DNA of 64,000 nucleotides from Pseudomonas putida (GTDB lineage Bacteria > Pseudomonadota > Gammaproteobacteria > Pseudomonadales > Pseudomonadaceae): positions 1,431,501 to 1,495,500 of the forward strand of contig CP047152.1 of NCBI GenBank assembly GCA_041879295.1. The letters run 5' to 3'. Shown piece by piece: positions 61,639-64,000 of the stretch (the first letter of the stretch is position 1; each line of letters begins with the position of its first letter). The translations under genes and the position numbers were made by a program. Below the pieces are notes generated by a model, which was given only the letters and a program-made list of their open reading frames with translations, was not told the DNA's origin and made no database searches.

Positions 61639-62583
61639 TCATTCGCTGCGTGCAGGGCGGCCAAGGGCCAGCGCCTGTTCAAGCCAGCCGAGAATGTCGG
61701 CGATGACCTCGCCACGGTTGGTTTCGTTGAGTACTTCATGCCGCGCCTCCGGATAGACGCGCAGCTGTACATGTCGATTACCGGTCGCGCGCAGGGCGTC
61801 GGCCAGGTGGGTGAGACGCTTGCCGGCACTGACCGGATCACATTCACCGCCGATCACCAGCATCGGCAGGTTGGGATCGATTTGCGCGAGGTTACCCGGC
61901 TGACTGATCTGCGCCAAGCCTTGTAGCAGGTCGAGCCACAACTGGTTGGTGCAGCGAAAGCCACATAACGGGTCGTTCACGTACTGATCGACCTCGTCCG
62001 GGTCGCGGCTGAGCCAGTCGAATGCGGTGCGGTTGGGCTTGAAGGCGTTGTTGAACGAACCGAAGGACAACCATTCGATCAGTGCACTCTTGCCCAGTGG
62101 CCCCTGGCGCCAGGACTCCAGCCGGGCAATCAGCCGCGCAAAGCGGTACAGCACGGCCGGTTGGTAGTTGGAGCCGCTGAAGATGGCCCCGTGCAGGCTG
62201 CCACTGTGATGCAGCAGGTAGGCCTGGGCGATGTAGCTGCCCATGCTGTGGCCGAACAGGAACAGCGGCGTGCACGGGTACTGCTGGCCGATGTGCTGGG
62301 CCACACATCCCAGGTCGTTGACTACGGCATTCCAGCCATGATGTCGGGCGAACAGGCCGAGGCTGCCCAGTTCGGCAGTGCGCCCGTGGCCACGCTGATC
62401 GGCTGCGAACAGGGCAAAGCCGGCCTCGCTCAGGGCTTGGCCCAGGCGCTGGTAGCGCCCGGCATGCTCGGCCATGCCATGGGCCAGCAGCACCACGGCC
62501 TTCACCGGTGTGGCCGGCAGCCATTGGTGTACGTACAGGCTGCAGTGCTCACTGGCGGGCAGCCAGAAGGCGTCGTGGGGCAT
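61639..62583 (-). CDS. Alpha/beta hydrolase (lysophospholipase-like)
   Basis: A 314-residue alpha/beta hydrolase of the monoacylglycerol lipase/PldB type. The oxyanion segment is VVLLAHGMAEHAGRY, the nucleophile elbow is LFGHSMGSYIAQ (Ser near residue 115), and DHRHV-like ... GECDPVSAGKRL and PEARHEVLNE hold the Asp and His. Likely releases fatty acids that the neighbouring fadD activates. 34 nt upstream of phaJ in the same direction, divergent from fadD. Confidence 0.9.
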   Translation of the reverse strand: MPHDAFWLPASEHCSLYVHQWLPATPVKAVVLLAHGMAEHAGRYQRLGQALSEAGFALFAADQRGHGRTAELGSLGLFARHHGWNAVVNDLGCVAQHIGQQYPCTPLFLFGHSMGSYIAQAYLLHHSGSLHGAIFSGSNYQPAVLYRFARLIARLESWRQGPLGKSALIEWLSFGSFNNAFKPNRTAFDWLSRDPDEVDQYVNDPLCGFRCTNQLWLDLLQGLAQISQPGNLAQIDPNLPMLVIGGECDPVSAGKRLTHLADALRATGNRHVQLRVYPEARHEVLNETNRGEVIADILGWLEQALALGRPARSE

Positions 62584-62682
62584 GGCGGGTCCTTGTGCGC
62601 GCGGTTACCCGAACAGTGTATGCACAACCGGCCGGATTGCAGGAGGGGCACAAATAAGATTCACAATGTTAATGGCGGCACT

Positions 62683-62696
62683 TGGCGTATATGCCA
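62683..62696. promoter_or_regulatory. Near-palindrome in the hydrolase-fadD gap
   Basis: TGGC-GTATAT-GCCA, outer arms exact and inner bases near-symmetric, 106 nt before fadD. Possible operator for a fatty-acid regulator; it is not the PsrA consensus (GAAAC-N-GTTTC) as I know it. Confidence 0.35.
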
Positions 62697-62801
62697 CCTT
62701 GGGCTTACCTGCTAACGTCGGATCAACGCCTTTTCGCCAGCAGGCGATCAGGTAAAGGACTAAAGGACGCAGTGCAGGTCCAGGCAGAGGAACAATAATA
62801 A

Positions 62802-64000
62802 ATGCAAGCCGACTTCTGGAATGACAAGCGCCCGGCGGGCGTGCCTTCCACCATCGACATCAATGCCTACGCCTCGGTCGTCGAGGTGTTCGAACGCTCC
62901 TGCAAACGCTTTGCCGACCGCCCGGCGTTCAGCAACCTGGGCGTGACCCTCAGCTACGCGGAACTGGAGCGCCATTCGGCTGCCTTCGCTGCCTGGTTGC
63001 AGCAGCACACCGACCTCAAACCGGGTGAGCGCATCGCCGTGCAGATGCCCAACGTGCTGCAGTACCCCATCGCCGTATTTGGTGCCATGCGCGCCGGGCT
63101 GATCGTGGTCAACACCAATCCGCTGTACACCGAGCGCGAGATGCGCCACCAGTTCAAGGACAGCGGCGCGCGTGCGCTGGTGTACCTGAACATGTTCGGC
63201 AAGCGCGTGCAGGAGGTACTGCCTGATACCGGTATCGAATACCTGATCGAGGCAAAGATGGGCGACCTGCTGCCGACCGCCAAGGGCTGGCTGGTCAACA
63301 CCGTGGTCGACAAGTTGAAGAAGATGGTGCCAGCTTACCAGTTGCCCCAGGCGGTGCCGTTCAAGCAGGTGCTGCGCGAGGGCCGCGGGCTGTCGCCCAA
63401 ACCGGTGTCGCTGAACCTCGATGACATCGCTGTGCTGCAGTACACCGGCGGCACCACCGGCCTGGCCAAGGGCGCCATGCTCACCCATGGCAACCTGGTG
63501 GCCAACATGCTGCAGGTGCTGGCCTGCTTCTCGCAGCACGGCCCCGATGGGCAGAAGCTGCTGAAGGACGGCCAGGAGGTGATGATCGCGCCGCTGCCGC
63601 TGTATCACATCTATGCCTTCACCGCGAATTGCATGTGCATGATGGTGACCGGCAACCATAACGTGCTGATCACCAACCCGCGGGATATTCCCGGTTTCAT
63701 CAAGGAGCTGGGCAAATGGCGTTTCTCGGCCTTGCTGGGCCTCAATACCCTGTTTGTCGCACTGATGGATCACCCGGGCTTCCGTCAGCTGGACTTCTCG
63801 GCACTGAAGGTCACCAACTCTGGTGGCACAGCGCTGGTCAAGGCGACTGCCGAGCGCTGGGAAGACCTTACCGGGTGCCGCATCGTTGAAGGCTACGGCC
63901 TGACAGAAACCTCGCCGGTAGCCAGCACCAACCCTTACGGCCAGCTGGCGCGTCTGGGGACGGTGGGTATCCCCGTGGCGGGTACTGCGTTCAAGGTCAT
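62802..64000 (+). CDS. fadD: Long-chain acyl-CoA synthetase, cut by window end
   Basis: The first 399 residues of a fatty-acid:CoA ligase (AMP-forming), which activates fatty acids for beta-oxidation. Full length is usually about 560, so the C-terminal domain lies outside the window. The AMP-binding P-loop is YTGGTTGLAKGAMLTH (near residue 213) and the adenylate motif is EGYGLTETSPVAS. ATG 62802 has AGAGGAA 10 nt upstream. P. putida has two tandem fadD genes next to this hydrolase/MaoC pair; this is the one adjacent to them. Confidence 0.95.
   Translation, partial: MQADFWNDKRPAGVPSTIDINAYASVVEVFERSCKRFADRPAFSNLGVTLSYAELERHSAAFAAWLQQHTDLKPGERIAVQMPNVLQYPIAVFGAMRAGLIVVNTNPLYTEREMRHQFKDSGARALVYLNMFGKRVQEVLPDTGIEYLIEAKMGDLLPTAKGWLVNTVVDKLKKMVPAYQLPQAVPFKQVLREGRGLSPKPVSLNLDDIAVLQYTGGTTGLAKGAMLTHGNLVANMLQVLACFSQHGPDGQKLLKDGQEVMIAPLPLYHIYAFTANCMCMMVTGNHNVLITNPRDIPGFIKELGKWRFSALLGLNTLFVALMDHPGFRQLDFSALKVTNSGGTALVKATAERWEDLTGCRIVEGYGLTETSPVASTNPYGQLARLGTVGIPVAGTAFKV

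Noticed and set aside
1..64000. tRNA, rRNA and phage or integrase genes
   Set aside because: No cloverleaf-forming sequence, rRNA segment, integrase or transposase frame was seen on either strand.

Overview
The window is high-GC DNA from a fluorescent pseudomonad, most likely the Pseudomonas putida group. Three things point there: a xenobiotic reductase that matches from memory the characterised P. putida XenA almost residue for residue, a complete trans-4-hydroxyproline gene set in the order known from P. putida, and many short palindromes of the P. putida REP type (cores reading gtaggagcggg...cccgcgaagaggcc) between convergent or co-directional genes. I see no rRNA, tRNA, CRISPR array, transposase, integrase or prophage. 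The window is ordinary core/accessory chromosome, densely packed on both strands, and is cut inside a fadD gene at the right edge.

Layout. 1-5.7 kb: three co-directional envelope-type genes (glycine-zipper/SH3 protein, a 626-residue Pro/Ala-rich exported protein, a 402-residue membrane-anchored protein), a LysE-type exporter and a small lipoprotein. 6.0-9.3 kb: malate:quinone oxidoreductase, then an ArsR regulator divergent from xenA with a clear palindromic operator between them. 9.4-17.1 kb: hydroxyproline catabolism (2-epimerase, D-hydroxyproline dehydrogenase, pyrroline-4-hydroxy-2-carboxylate deaminase, ketoglutarate-semialdehyde dehydrogenase, APC permease, and a PAS-AraC regulator), which carries hydroxyproline to 2-oxoglutarate. 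17.1-23.5 kb: a molybdenum-cofactor/formate-dehydrogenase-like module (LysR, moaB, moaA, bestrophin-like protein, FdhF/YdeP-type oxidoreductase) whose three promoters share one motif. 23.7-25.4 kb: Lrp-type regulator divergent from a trans-sulfuration PLP enzyme. 25.5-37.8 kb: YdcH, lipid A phosphoethanolamine transferase, RNase D-YcgL-hydroxyacid dehydrogenase-YcgN cluster, a catalytically degenerate M61-like protein, an aldehyde-dehydrogenase remnant, a SPOUT methyltransferase, YajD nuclease, oligopeptidase B, a class II glutamine amidotransferase and small membrane proteins.

37.9-42.7 kb: LysR regulator divergent from an MFS transporter followed by the 5-oxoprolinase genes pxpABC. 42.8-46.0 kb: a VWA protein with its MoxR ATPase and a DUF748 protein. 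46.1-54.7 kb: cysK, lpxO, two EamA exporters, a DUF4265 protein, aceK, a lipoprotein and a CvfB-like S1 protein. 55.3-61.0 kb: CsbD, BrkB/YihY, peptide deformylase, a GNAT acetyltransferase, a DUF2790 protein, and a four-gene ECF42-type sigma-factor cassette with its own candidate promoter. 61.1-64 kb: MaoC/PhaJ hydratase and an alpha/beta hydrolase divergent from fadD (fatty-acid activation and PHA precursor supply).

The most unusual features are two copies of a long, nearly perfect inverted-repeat element (arms 77 and 64 nt, with one or two copies of a ~51-nt internal unit), the shared promoter motif of the moaA/moaB/fdhF-like module, the active-site-less M61 relative next to an aldehyde dehydrogenase fragment, and a possible 53-codon leader ORF ahead of an EamA exporter. 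None amounts to a clearly new defence or mobile system.
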